A DNA stretch of 64,000 nt from Hirudinaria manillensis (taxonomy: Eukaryota; Annelida; Clitellata; Hirudinida; Hirudinidae): the NCBI GenBank assembly GCA_034509925.1, contig CM067532.1:4048142-4112141 (forward strand). Direction: 5' to 3'. Each line of letters opens with the position of its first letter. Within the stretch, counting starts at the first letter, position 1. The position numbers and the translations under genes are program-made. The notes beneath the pieces are model-generated. The model ran no database searches. It saw only the letters and a list, made by a program, of their open reading frames with translations, and was not told where the DNA came from. This document shows, piece by piece, positions 50,824-61,267 of the stretch.

Positions 50824-51205
50824 TTAGATATTGTTGCACCTTATACAAGTGAGATTGTCTTGCATATGCAATAAATGGCAAAGAAAACCTAAGGTTGGAA
50901 AGTGAGAGAACCCGAGAGATCTCTTGGTTCTGGCATATTCTGGATTGGAGTAACCCACCCAGAAGAGAATTCCACCCACAACGAACCACATTACGGTTAT
51001 TGGTATAAGTTTCATCTGTTCGGGTGTCATCCATGTTGAGGCTGCTAGTAAAGTGAAGCTTAGTACAAATTGCTCTAAAGTATTTTGCAGTACGCGTTGC
51101 GGTACTTCGATGAGATGCTTGTCTTTCGAAGACAGTGGGTTGATCTGTTCCGACATGAGGCGTCTGTTTCCAATGTAAACAATAACGGTTCCCATGATCA
51201 GAGCC
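50824..51205 (-). CDS. TMEM79: TMEM79-like MAPEG-family membrane protein, 5' part missing or displaced
   Basis: The open frame encodes about 127 residues with the features of the MAPEG domain of TMEM79-like proteins: INPLSSKDKHLIEVPQRVLQ, then NTLEQFVLSFTLLAAS, then ITVMWFVVGGILFWVGYSN and a YARTKRSLGFSHFPT tail. Three hydrophobic segments are visible. MAPEG proteins are membrane-embedded enzymes of glutathione and eicosanoid metabolism; TMEM79 (mattrin) is known from skin barrier function, and the biochemical role of invertebrate homologues is unclear. The first ATG in frame is at 51195. The frame stays open upstream (PSALI) to about 51206, where a LINE fragment begins at once. No upstream exon was found, so this may be a truncated gene or one whose first exon lies beyond the LINE. 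Confidence 0.65.
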
Positions 51206-51445
51206 GACGGTACGCTTCATTGGCTGCGCATCCATCAACTCATCGACTATAAGATCGCCACGTTGGTCTTCAAATCGCTCTTGGGCTGCTCACCGCCATT
51301 CACCCGAAGCGCATATCTCCAGGGCAGAAGCAGTCTCAGGTCCACATCCAGAGGCTCCCTCTTCCTCCCACACGCCAATTATGCTACGCTCGAAGGCAGG
51401 TCCATCGAGCAAAATGAGGATCTCCTCTTGAGAATGTTTAAGTAA
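51206..51445 (+). mobile_element. LINE 3' fragment, same family as 48080-49400
   Basis: LHWLRIHQLIDYKIATLVFK and FKSLLGCSPPFTRSAYLQGR match the 3' part of the LINE at 49100-49300, in the same orientation and at clearly recognisable DNA identity. It starts abruptly beside the TMEM79-like frame. Only the last 240 bp or so of the element are present, as expected from 5' truncation during reverse transcription. Confidence 0.85.
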
Positions 51446-52245
51446 GAAGAGCAAATGCGTCAAAAAACTGCTGCATCTTCCTTGGACAAGAGTCCAGTTC
51501 ATTAGTATGAAGAGGTTTATAAGTGGCGGAAAGAAAAAAGAACTGGCTGGCCATGCTAAGACATGACAGTTACGATACGCACATGTGATAAGATACCAAT
51601 ATGAGTGAATTAAAGTTGGCATGATGGCAAGTGTTACATGGAGAACCAGAGGTCAAAAAAGAGCTAAATTGTGTTGTTTTGAAAATACCCTGGCATGGAC
51701 GGACCTGCGAGGGTCGGCCTTCATAGACTTTGCAAGAACTGGAACATTGTGACCCATAAGCCAACCATCAAAGGCGCATGGCATGACAAACATAATCATC
51801 ACAATATCATAAGTTTCATAGCTTTAACTCCTGTCATGTTGTTCTAACTTCTGCGAAATAACCAGAGATGTCCTTGCATGATCTGTTTGAAGATCATGTT
51901 AAGATAAGTACTGCAACTTTTCTCACAAGTCCTGTTGTGGCTAGCAAAGACAATAACGGTCATGTTTCAAAGAAGTCATGATGGAGACATCCCTTTCCAT
52001 AATGCAAAAGATTTAACCGATGGTGGATATAGGGAAATATAAGGACAGACCTTTTGGACTCCAATATATTTTTACACTCATTTTCTCCTGACCTGTCTCC
52101 CATGTCAAACTTTTCTCCCTCTCCAAGTTCTACCCTCAAAAGCTAATATTCTAGATAACTAGATTCACCACTGAGTTCACCCATTGACCTCCAAATTAAA
52201 AAAAAATTCTTCGCCCACAATCCATTTTTACAATAGTGGTTTTTA
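51446..52245. other. Intergenic DNA, no supported gene
   Basis: A minus-strand frame at 51440-51620 contains a hydrophobic run (LAWPASSFFFPPLINLF) that could be a stray transmembrane exon of the TMEM79-like gene, but no splice sites or conserved motifs support that. Confidence 0.4.
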
Positions 52246-52361
52246 AAATCAGTTACTTCAAAGATATTCGTTGATGCTCAGATAGCAATACGTAGGAAGG
52301 TTTAAATCAGTTACTTCAAAGATATTCATTGATGCTCAGCTAGGAATACGTAGGAAGGTTT
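52246..52361. repeat. Tandem duplication of a 58-bp segment
   Basis: Two adjacent 58-bp copies (52246-52303 and 52304-52361), each starting AAATCAGTTACTTCAAAGAT and ending GTAGGAAGGTTT, differ at only a few positions, so the duplication is recent. Confidence 0.95.
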
Positions 52362-52760
52362 AGAATTACTTAATTAATTAATCAATTAATTAAGAATTCT
52401 GAAAACAATTTCACTTTAATGGGTGGAACCTGTGTTCGCCTAACGTACTGAATGTCCAAAACCTGGTATTATAAGACCTATTAGGGTTTGTTCTTTATGG
52501 GATGGGGATCCATTTGTCCTTCTTAACCAGCCAAACCATCAAAAAATTATTTTTTATCGGATTCATTCTAAATGGTTTTGGAGCAATTTCTGGTAATACC
52601 TCAATTTGTATTCTAAATTAGTTTTAAATGTCTTAAAAGACATCATAAAAAAGTATTAAACCCACAACCATATGTACTTTAAAACGTAATGTTGGATCGA
52701 TTTACAATCGTTTAAGCGATGATTTACATAAATTACTGTCAAAAACAGACTTGAACTGTA

Positions 52761-52766
52761 TTTATT
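52761..52766 (-). terminator. Polyadenylation signal AATAAA for tropomyosin
   Basis: The hexamer on the minus strand lies about 220 nt beyond the tropomyosin stop codon. Confidence 0.4.
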
Positions 52767-52983
52767 TAAACGACATTTAAACGCATCCATAGTCCCAATG
52801 ATTGAATTTTGATCAACTGTGATTTTTGAGTTGATAAAAAATGGCTTATGACGGCGGTCTACATTAATTCTGAAAAATGACATTTCAATGAAATATTGAC
52901 TAACGTAAAACAACAACCGAAAGTGTAATTTACGAAGACATGAATTAATCGAGGCCCGCAATCCTGCGCGTGAAGCGACTGAA

Positions 52984-54437
52984 TTAAAGGGTGGCCAATT
53001 CTGAGAAGGTGCCATCCAGTTCTTCGCTGATGGCTCTGTACTTCTCCTTTTCTTGGAGCAACTCGTCTACGATTGGGTTTATTTAATAATTTAAAAATTA
53101 TGAACATCAATATCAATAAACCATTGAACGCACCTTCCAGTCGGTCGATTTCTTTCTGCAACTTGGAAACAGTTCTTTCTGCTTCTGAAGCACGGTTTTC
53201 AGCCTGAAAAAATCATAATTTAAAATTTAGATCGTTATTCAGTCTCAAACAGCTATGTTTATAAATACAACCTCTTTCAATCTTTGGGTGAGATCGCGTA
53301 TTGTTTCTTCGTAACTATCCTCTCTTTGGAGACACTAAATAAAGTATGAGATTTTTGAAACCTCTTACAATTTTCTCTGACACAACATTCCTTACTTCTT
53401 GCTCGGCAATCTCAAGAGCCTTCATATTGTTACCGATTACTTTCAATTCTTCCTCGAGAACGCTGATTTTTCTATCAAATGTTTACATTAAATTCTTTAA
53501 ATTATATCAGCATCATCAGCAAAAATCCTGTTAAAAACTAACTGCTCAGCGGCTTCGAGTCTTGCTTCTGACTTATTCAAGTCAACTTCAGCTATTGCCA
53601 GCTTCCTTGCAGCCTGACGATGAAAAGGGAACCCTTAGCAATGACCTGCTAGCAAATAACCACAACATTTTACTGACTTCATCATATTTTCTATCGGCAT
53701 CTTCTGAAATATATTTGGCCTCTTTTAGCTGAGTCTCCAAAAACGTCAATCTCTCATCATCTGCCAAGCTGCGACTCTCGAGGGATTTTCGAGCTCTTTA
53801 AATTAAACACAAAAAAAAACAGAATTCTTGTTAAAATAAAAATATCTATTAAGGCAAAATCTCAGTCAAAACCTTTCAGCCTCCTCAGCAATTTTTGAAG
53901 CTTCTTCAAGTTTTTCTGCAGCCGTGGTCAAGCGCACAGCAGTCTGTTCGTAATCAACTTCCAGCAGGCTGATCCTTCTTGTGAGGCCCCCAACTTCGCC
54001 CTCGGCCTATTAATTGGTGACGAAGGACCGATAAATTTGATAAGTGATCAAATAGAATTAATTACATATGAATTATAAACCCACATTTGCCAATTGCTTT
54101 TCAGTGCTTTCAAGCTTAGCGTTGGCTTCTGCCAAGTGAGTTTGTGCTTCATCAAGCTCACCTTCCAACTGAGCAATTGTCTTTTGCAGAGTTTGAATAT
54201 CCTCCTCTTGCTAAAATACGTGTGGTATTTGTGTAATGTGGTATACATACAATATCTTACTACAGGATATATAGAGAATATTCACATCCATAAAATTAAA
54301 ACCGAAATATAAGTGAAACATACCTTTTCATTAATTCCCTTTTGCTCAGCAACTTTCTCTTCGAGAGTTTGAGCTTTAATTACAGCATTTTCTCTTTCTA
54401 GCCTCATAGCCTGCATCTTCTTCTTGATTGCATCCAT
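52984..54437 (-). CDS. TPM: Tropomyosin, complete 284-residue form
   Basis: Tropomyosin is a parallel coiled-coil dimer that lies along actin filaments and controls myosin access. Nine exons: 54437-54324, 54210-54085, 54006-53873, 53795-53678, 53613-53543, 53471-53396, 53334-53272, 53203-53134, 53066-52984; 855 nt, giving exactly 284 residues, the classic muscle length. Start [17 protein letters not shown]. Conserved blocks include [81 protein letters not shown] and [16 protein letters not shown]. The end is FSELATL rather than the common SGY/AGY. The C-terminal half is mollusc/annelid-like; the segment from about 25 to 80 is divergent. An in-frame ATG six codons upstream (54455) adds MLGAST but is probably not used. 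No alternative exons were seen, so only one isoform is supported here. Confidence 0.96.
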
Positions 54438-54455
54438 TGTGCTTGCACCCAACAT

Positions 54456-57039
54456 TTTGGTTGTTTAGTGTGAATTGATCGAAAAAACCAAAAGACCAGA
54501 AATATAGAATGCTTCAAAATCGGTTGATAAAGAATCGGCCCGAAGTTGATCCCGAACAATAATCCGACTGAATCGCAAAGTTGCGAATCGCCCGCTTAAT
54601 AGGCATGCATCCGCGCCTGCTGGGGCATCTTGAGAGTAGAAACGAGCAATTCGCTAGAAGAGCTGCTTTGCAGCTTCAGTAACTCTGGAATATTACTGGA
54701 TCATTCACATTACTTGAATTATCAACATTTTTTAACAGCTGTGCCCCAAGTTACGTTTTTATTTAGAATATTTTTTTAATCTTCATGTCACTTATTAAGG
54801 TTTTTGACATCTTACATGTGAGACAATTCTTCGAGTTGAGAATAAGTTGTTTAATGATATAAATAGTATCCAAAGGAAAGGTATAAGATATTTTCAGCAA
54901 CAGGGAGCATTCACTTCCTCATCACTTTGCTTGCTTTTCACACTGTGCCATTCTGGGATAGAAATATTTTCGTAGAGAATATCAACTTTCCTACATGGTT
55001 TTAAAATACTTAAGAATTTATGGAAGACGCCCAGAGGAACTATGCCAGTCAAAGTTTTATACATGCTAAAGTGACATAATGTGGATATTTGAATAAGATT
55101 TAAATAATAAGAACAATAAGTTGTTTTTCGGTTTATGTTGCGTAAAATATATTTGTAAGTTTCTTGCCTGGGGCTGAGTTTATATCAATACATAGCGTAG
55201 TTTATAGCAATAATTCCAAAACATTTTTGCTCACCGCTCACGCCTCCCTCCACAGAAAAACCTTTCCGCATATAAATGTCTAATAATAAAAGTCAAACTA
55301 TGAATAAATAATAATTCTAACGTTAGTGAGTAGGATGGATTTGTCAGTTATCGAAATTATCGGTGTCTCCTATTATCACAGTTTTTTAAGTAATCGTAGA
55401 AGATCTTTCTATTCGTACTTGGATCTAAAATCCAAATCCATAATGAATTTTCAGGTAGATTTAGTAAGATGGACCAAATTCGTCTGAGATAAAGGAGATA
55501 TAAAGGTTTAGTATAGTTATTACTTTCAGACGAAAGATATTTTTAATAATTAAAAATTAAGAAATATGAAAAAAATCCCGCTTCTTCATTGTCCCTGACC
55601 TCTCCAGCATCTCCGAAAATCGAGACATTTTAGGAACCGTCCTAATTTATGCAGGAGAAAATGGAATAAAAAAATGTTTAGTAGCTGTCAACCTGGAAAG
55701 GATCACAGCCGATCCGAAATAAAGTTTTGTCGTCTGACTTTGCAAATAAAAATACTTTTTTTAATGTAAATTTTAATTCATCCTTTTAGAAATTATGGAA
55801 TTTTTCTGGTTGCACTAGAAAATTTATCTACAATACAGACAAAAAATTCATTTATTTTGTCTTTTTTTACGAATGAACGTCCGAACAATGTGTCCGAGTT
55901 GGAACTGATGAAGCAACATTTCGAAGCCAAGCTAGAGTAATAAAGATTATATTTATTATAAGCAATAATTAACAAAAATAAAAAACACTTTGAAATTGAA
56001 TAGCATGCACCTAGAAGTATGATTGGAGCCGCACCTTTCTTTCTTTAGCTAAATTTGTCATTATACGAATAACATCGAGCGGGCCACATATTTGAACACA
56101 TATGGGCCGGCAAAATTCTATTTTTTGACCACGACCAAGCGCGTCAATTTTGCTATTTTGAGGCGTTCACATAATGGTTTTTTTTAATGAAATCTTTCAA
56201 TTTACTTATCAGTTAGACTCAGAGAAAACTAAAGCTTGAAAATGTATATTGCAATTCACTGCAGCTAGTGTCACAGTTGGCTGAAGAAACGAGATGTTAA
56301 CACAATTAAGAATGACTGTGTCGAGAAAGTAAGGATAAAGAGCAAGATTGAGCAACATAGGAATTTGCAAATTAAAAACGAAATTAAAAGGGAATGCCAC
56401 AAACACGGCTCATTATGAGTTAAACCTAGCGAATGAGCCCGCAGAACAGGACCTAAAAAATTTCTTTGCAAGTTGGTTCATGCCCGATTAGGTCTCCGTT
56501 GTCATCTCCGCCAAAAGAGAAATTTGGCGTTCGGTGAACATACGGGATTTTGCGTCGAACGTTAGCTGGTCCGAAATAAAGGTATCTTCCACTTTATTAC
56601 ACAATGTGAAACTTTGTCATCTTGAGCATCTATCGAAATTTTTTTTATATCGAATAATGCTTTAAATGAATTAACCATATTACAAAATTAATTTTATCCT
56701 ATCCAAATTTTCAGGACTGTTAAGAATTATTTATTATGTTAATTGTTAATTATTTATTATGTTATTATTGTTAATGGCTTATTTTCCATATTAATTCGAT
56801 GTATCAGCTTAAGATCAGGAAGGAATAAAATATGTTTTCAAAAAGATTCCTGCTTGAAGTTTGCGGCCCATATTAGATTAGATAGAAAAGATTACTTGTA
56901 AATCTGCTATAGTCTCATGGATGATTATTTCTACCAGAGAGCGGGATGCCCTAGAACTTGTCTTTTTCGTTCAGGGTCACCTATCTGGAACAAAATACTT
57001 TAATGGAAAAAATAAAAAAATAAAAAATTTACCAAGTCA
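54456..57039. other. Tropomyosin 5' flank and gene-poor intergenic DNA
   Basis: The first few hundred bases presumably contain tropomyosin 5' UTR and promoter; no motif is convincing. A GGGCCACATATTTGAACAC block near 56080 resembles the interior of hAT-type elements, but no ends could be set. Nothing else is supported. Confidence 0.5.
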
Positions 57040-57413
57040 ACATCATCTCTAGCATGAGTTCCCTACATAGAGTGAAACTTCTTCAAACCTTCGGAAAACG
57101 CCGTCTTCTAACTGACCTACCATTCCGTTTCAAAATATAATTAATGGCTTGGCACTCTCCCCTGGGAAATCTCCTAGCTGTGCAGAAAAACTCAAGCACA
57201 AGAGGACATAATTTTAAACTTAATCATAACAAATTCTCCTCAGATTCCTTCAAACAGTCCTTTTGCAACAGGATAATAAATTCGTGGAACTCTCCACCCC
57301 TCGAAGTTGTAATCTCTGGTACAGGCTTAAACTTTACCTCACTAAAATCAGAACTTGATTTCAATAATATTCAAACTTACACCTTGACTTCTAATTTTTC
57401 CTCGTTTGGATAA
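57040..57413 (+). mobile_element. 3' end of a LINE (reverse transcriptase C-terminus)
   Basis: The frame contains STRGHNFKLNHNKFSSDSFK and FCNRIINSWNSPPLEVV, then FTSLKSELD. This is the RGHxxKL...FFxxRVxxxWNxLP signature near the C-terminus of Jockey/CR1-type LINE polymerases. Upstream (57060-57140) is degraded text of the same protein with stops. It is a different family from the elements at 48080 and 650. Confidence 0.8.
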
Positions 57414-58060
57414 TCATGAACAAATTTGTGTTAATGATTCGGTTGGGTTTCATAAATAGATAAATAATGACATTAAAATCACAAATGGATGGAGGATGGC
57501 TGAATTGGTGTGACATTCCAAAAGGAATTTCAATTCAGATATAAGGTTTTGAAAAGCAGAGAATTGCCCCAGTCAAGTGAAAAAAATTAAAAATACAATA
57601 ATAATCATTTTGCCTAATACACAAGCCACATCACGACTTCGACGTGAAACTGTTGTACGTCAATTAACTTATTTTAATGAAGTTATGCGATTTCGGAATT
57701 GTGCCGGTTTTCTACACAGCACTTTTTCCTATTATTTTACATTAATATGATTAAATAACTATGATTTCGGGTGCATTTTTTTTCAAAATTTGTACTTTTG
57801 CTAGTCATTTAACATTAAACAAAGCGCATAGGCATAAAAGCAAAACTGAAAGGAAATTTTCCTTCTGTGAAATTTTTACCATTGTCTCAATAATTTTAAG
57901 TTTGATCCTAAGCATTACAAAGTTCATTCCTCTTTACCTTCCTACCAATTTTGACCCATTTAAATAATTCCTCTGACGTAATGTAAATGAAATGGTACCA
58001 AATTCAAACAAGCAAAAAAGGAAACTACTAAAAAATTTTTTAAAATTTGCATTCACCAAC
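57414..58060. other. Intergenic DNA, no gene seen
   Basis: AT-rich, with only short unsupported frames. The part nearest 58060 is probably beyond the centrin transcript end. Confidence 0.5.
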
Positions 58061-58066
58061 TTTATT
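58061..58066 (-). terminator. Polyadenylation signal AATAAA for centrin
   Basis: The hexamer on the minus strand lies about 155 nt beyond the centrin stop codon. Confidence 0.5.
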
Positions 58067-58218
58067 CAAAAGACATTCTAATTTTTACATATTTCCTTTA
58101 TACATGCAGATACACACAAGACAAAAGAAAATATATATGGTACTTTCCAAATGCTACATTGCAAAATATAAAAGACTTGAACACAGAGTCATACATTAAG
58201 ATGTTGTTCTTTCTTGCT

Positions 58219-59928
58219 TTACCCTGTTTCATCCATCATTATTGCCATGAATTCCTGTAAGTCAACTAATAAAAATTCTTGTCAAGATGTGGAACGTAGA
58301 GAAAGTCATTGAATTGAATTATTGTGGCTTAAAAATGATAAGGCTCTGGTTTTGTTTAGAAATTATTCAAAAATAACTATATATAAAAAATGAATTTATA
58401 TAGTGTCACAGATTCTTATGATAGCTTTTTGAGAGACAAAATCAGTTCTTGAAAGAATTATAATTAGGTAAATAAAATAGACTATGTAGTCTACATGGGG
58501 AAGACTGATGCCTGACATTAACACAACTTAAATGTTTCACAACAGCCGATGAATTATGATGTGGCTTTTGCTATAAATACTGATGAACACACTAAATGGA
58601 TACCTTCTAGTTTGACAATAAGGATGTGCATTGAATTTGAATTGAGGGTTCCAAGTTGAGATAACTAGGACAGTTGGTTTGGTAATAATCAACCAAAATA
58701 ATTAACCACAGATTATTAGTTAAGAGGAAGTTAACAAATAACTGATTAACATTCCTTTCTGGAAATGCCTTCAAACTAGCAAAAATCTAATCAAAATGGC
58801 CTATGCCTATATTAGCCAGTTTTCAACTATATTAAAAAATATTCCTAACTCACTTTCTCCATCTCTGTTGCCATCAAATTCATTGATCATCGATCTCAAA
58901 TCTTCATCAGATATATTTTCTCCTAATTCTCTATAATAATAAACAATTGAAATCAAGTTGAAAAAAAATGGAAATATTCTTATACCTTAATAACTAATAT
59001 TTAGCAATATTGAGATACTTTCATGTAGATGGGAGACCCACATGAAAGACCATCCTAAAAACATTAAATTATGTGCTCAAAACAAATGGACCTGTTTGAA
59101 GGAATATGCTAAAAAGAATTTTATAATATAGAACAGGACATAATGTGAATGAAGTTTTAGCATAACAAGCATGGCGGTAACAAACTTTATCCAGAATTTA
59201 AGAAAAATTCATTGAAATCATTTAGTTTTGATATCAACTTGGTCCTAGAAATAGTACCTCTGAAATTAATGCATAGTAAAGTCTATAATTTCCAGAAATA
59301 ATCTTGCATACTTATGGTGCCCTCGGCCAAGAAAAATTTTCATGTGATGAAAAAGTTTGACCAGAATTACATAATGAATATACAAATTAAAATGGACATC
59401 CTAGAAACAACAAATTATCATTGACCAACCTTGCAACTCTCCTAAGGTTTCTTATGTTAATTTTGCCTGAATTATCATCATCAAATAATTTAAAAGCTTT
59501 GACAACTTCTTCAGTTGGGTCTCTTTTCAGCATCAATTCTGTCACTATTTTTTAATTTTTAGACCAATTACAGATGAATATCAAAGAAATATTATAATGC
59601 TCACTGGCTTTGTTGAACTTATTAAAAGTAATTTTGCAGTCAGCATTGAGGCCATGCAATTCCAAAACCTTAAGTACTTCATTCTTTTTCATATCAAATC
59701 CTAAAGCTCTCATTGCTGTCTGAAACAAATTTCATTAGTGTGAATAGTCCAATGCAGTCATTAGTCAATGGACGGATAATTTACTCTGAGTTCTTGAAAG
59801 TCTATAGTCTTGTCTTTATCGACATCGAACAAATCGAATGCCTCTTGTATTTGTTGTCTATATTCATTAGATAGTTCGGTTTTTAAATCACAAGTACCGT
59901 CATCGCCATCAACGCCCGATAATTCCAT
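58219..59928 (-). CDS. CETN: Centrin, complete
   Basis: Centrins are small calcium-binding proteins of centrioles and basal bodies. They also act in nuclear excision repair and mRNA export complexes. Five exons: 59928-59785, 59719-59605, 59544-59430, 58930-58854, 58265-58219; 498 nt, giving 165 residues. Four EF-hands follow a short N-terminus: EF1 FDVDKDKTIDFQEL is canonical; EF2 (ELHGLNADCKITFNKF) has lost most calcium ligands; EF3 DDDNSGKINIRNL lacks the acidic residue at position 12; EF4 DGNRDGEIDLQEF is canonical. FKLFDDDNSGKI and VARELGENISDEDLRSMI are strongly centrin-like. It ends MDETG without the basic tail of centrin-2. The start was set at the ATG with good context at 59928. It lies head to head with SSX2IP. 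Confidence 0.93.
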
Positions 59929-61266
59929 CTTCTTTACCGAAATCGAACCCACCACAAAAATACCTCAGCCCAGGGTAAACAATAAATGAACCGGTCGTAA
60001 TTTAAAAATAAAATAGATGAACTTAATTATCTAACATAAAAATTATGTATTGTTGAAATATTAAAACAATGTATGCTATTTTATAAGTTCGATTCACTAA
60101 AAACTAACTTCTATTGGTTCGGTCCGCATGAAATTCCAGCTGGCCAATAATAAATGAACTGACAACCTAAAATCCATCCAATAAACAAATTAAAACTGTA
60201 GACAAAAGGTTTAGGAGGCTAGGAAAAAGCTATAATGATTTTAAATTGTTTCATGTACCTATAAAAATTATCGAATTGCGGGGTTATCTAAAAAGTTTTG
60301 CAACGTGCTTTAAGATCTTGTTTATAAATCTAAGACACATATGAGATCCTTTAATCTCTGCCCCGTCCCTCGATTTCATCCACTTTATTAAGACCTTAAT
60401 TTGCATAATTTAGATAGGTTATGACATTTCCAAATCTTATGAACTCCGACCTCATACGTAATTTTGATGAGTGAGAAAAACATTTTAAATTTCAAATACT
60501 TCGATGTCTTTGGTTCCAAATGTAAACAAAACTGGACAGTTCAGTTTTTGTTTTTTTTTTCGTCGGACGGATTTTTTTGGTTATTTTAACTGATCACAGA
60601 TTAGCAAGAGGTATTTGAATGTAGATTTTTTATTTGTTTTTGAAATTTAATCATACCATTTGTTTTTGGCAAAACAGGTCTGAATTTCAGATAATTGTGA
60701 TAAATTTAAGTCTGGTTTGCTTTTGTGGACACATCATTTATATCTCATTTCAATTCAAAAAGTTTACTCTATTCTTTCCTGTTGCGAAGATATTGATGCT
60801 CGAAGTTTTGGCCTAGATCTGCTAACGTCATAATCGTTTGCGGTCATTTGGGAATTTATACATTTATATTTTATGGAAAGGTATCTCTTAATACACTTTT
60901 AGATTATGTTTTTAAAATGTAGTCATTTTCTATAGGTTTTAATGGGATGGGTGTGAACGTCACGTTGAATGGAGTTTATGATGCAAAACTTTTATCCCTA
61001 ACCCATATAATTTGTAACATAAATGTTTTAAACAGAATCCTACGCTGTGTTATTACGTTATGAACTCGGAAATGGGATCTCTTAAATTTGATATATACTA
61101 AATATTTGAATGAGCACATTGAATTGACATGAAATCAACTTTGTACTTTGTATTTGTACTTATCACATCATTTGATCAATTTCACTTTTGTTTTTCAAGT
61201 TTTCTTACACATGGTTGTTGATGTTGCCCATTGAAAGAGATGTAAATATAATGTTAATTTATTTAG
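59929..61266. promoter_or_regulatory. Divergent intergenic region between centrin and SSX2IP
   Basis: About 1.3 kb separates the two start codons. It must hold the centrin promoter and at least part of the SSX2IP 5' UTR, since SSX2IP's first coding exon is entered from an AG acceptor at 61265-61266. A GTTGCC half-site at 61223-61228 recalls the X-box of ciliary genes, but a good second half-site is missing. No core promoter motif is clear. Confidence 0.4.
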
Positions 61267-61267
61267 G

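Noticed and set aside
61223..61228. RFX X-box upstream of SSX2IP
   Set aside because: Only one half-site (GTTGCC) is present; the second half does not fit the consensus, so it is not listed as a regulatory site.
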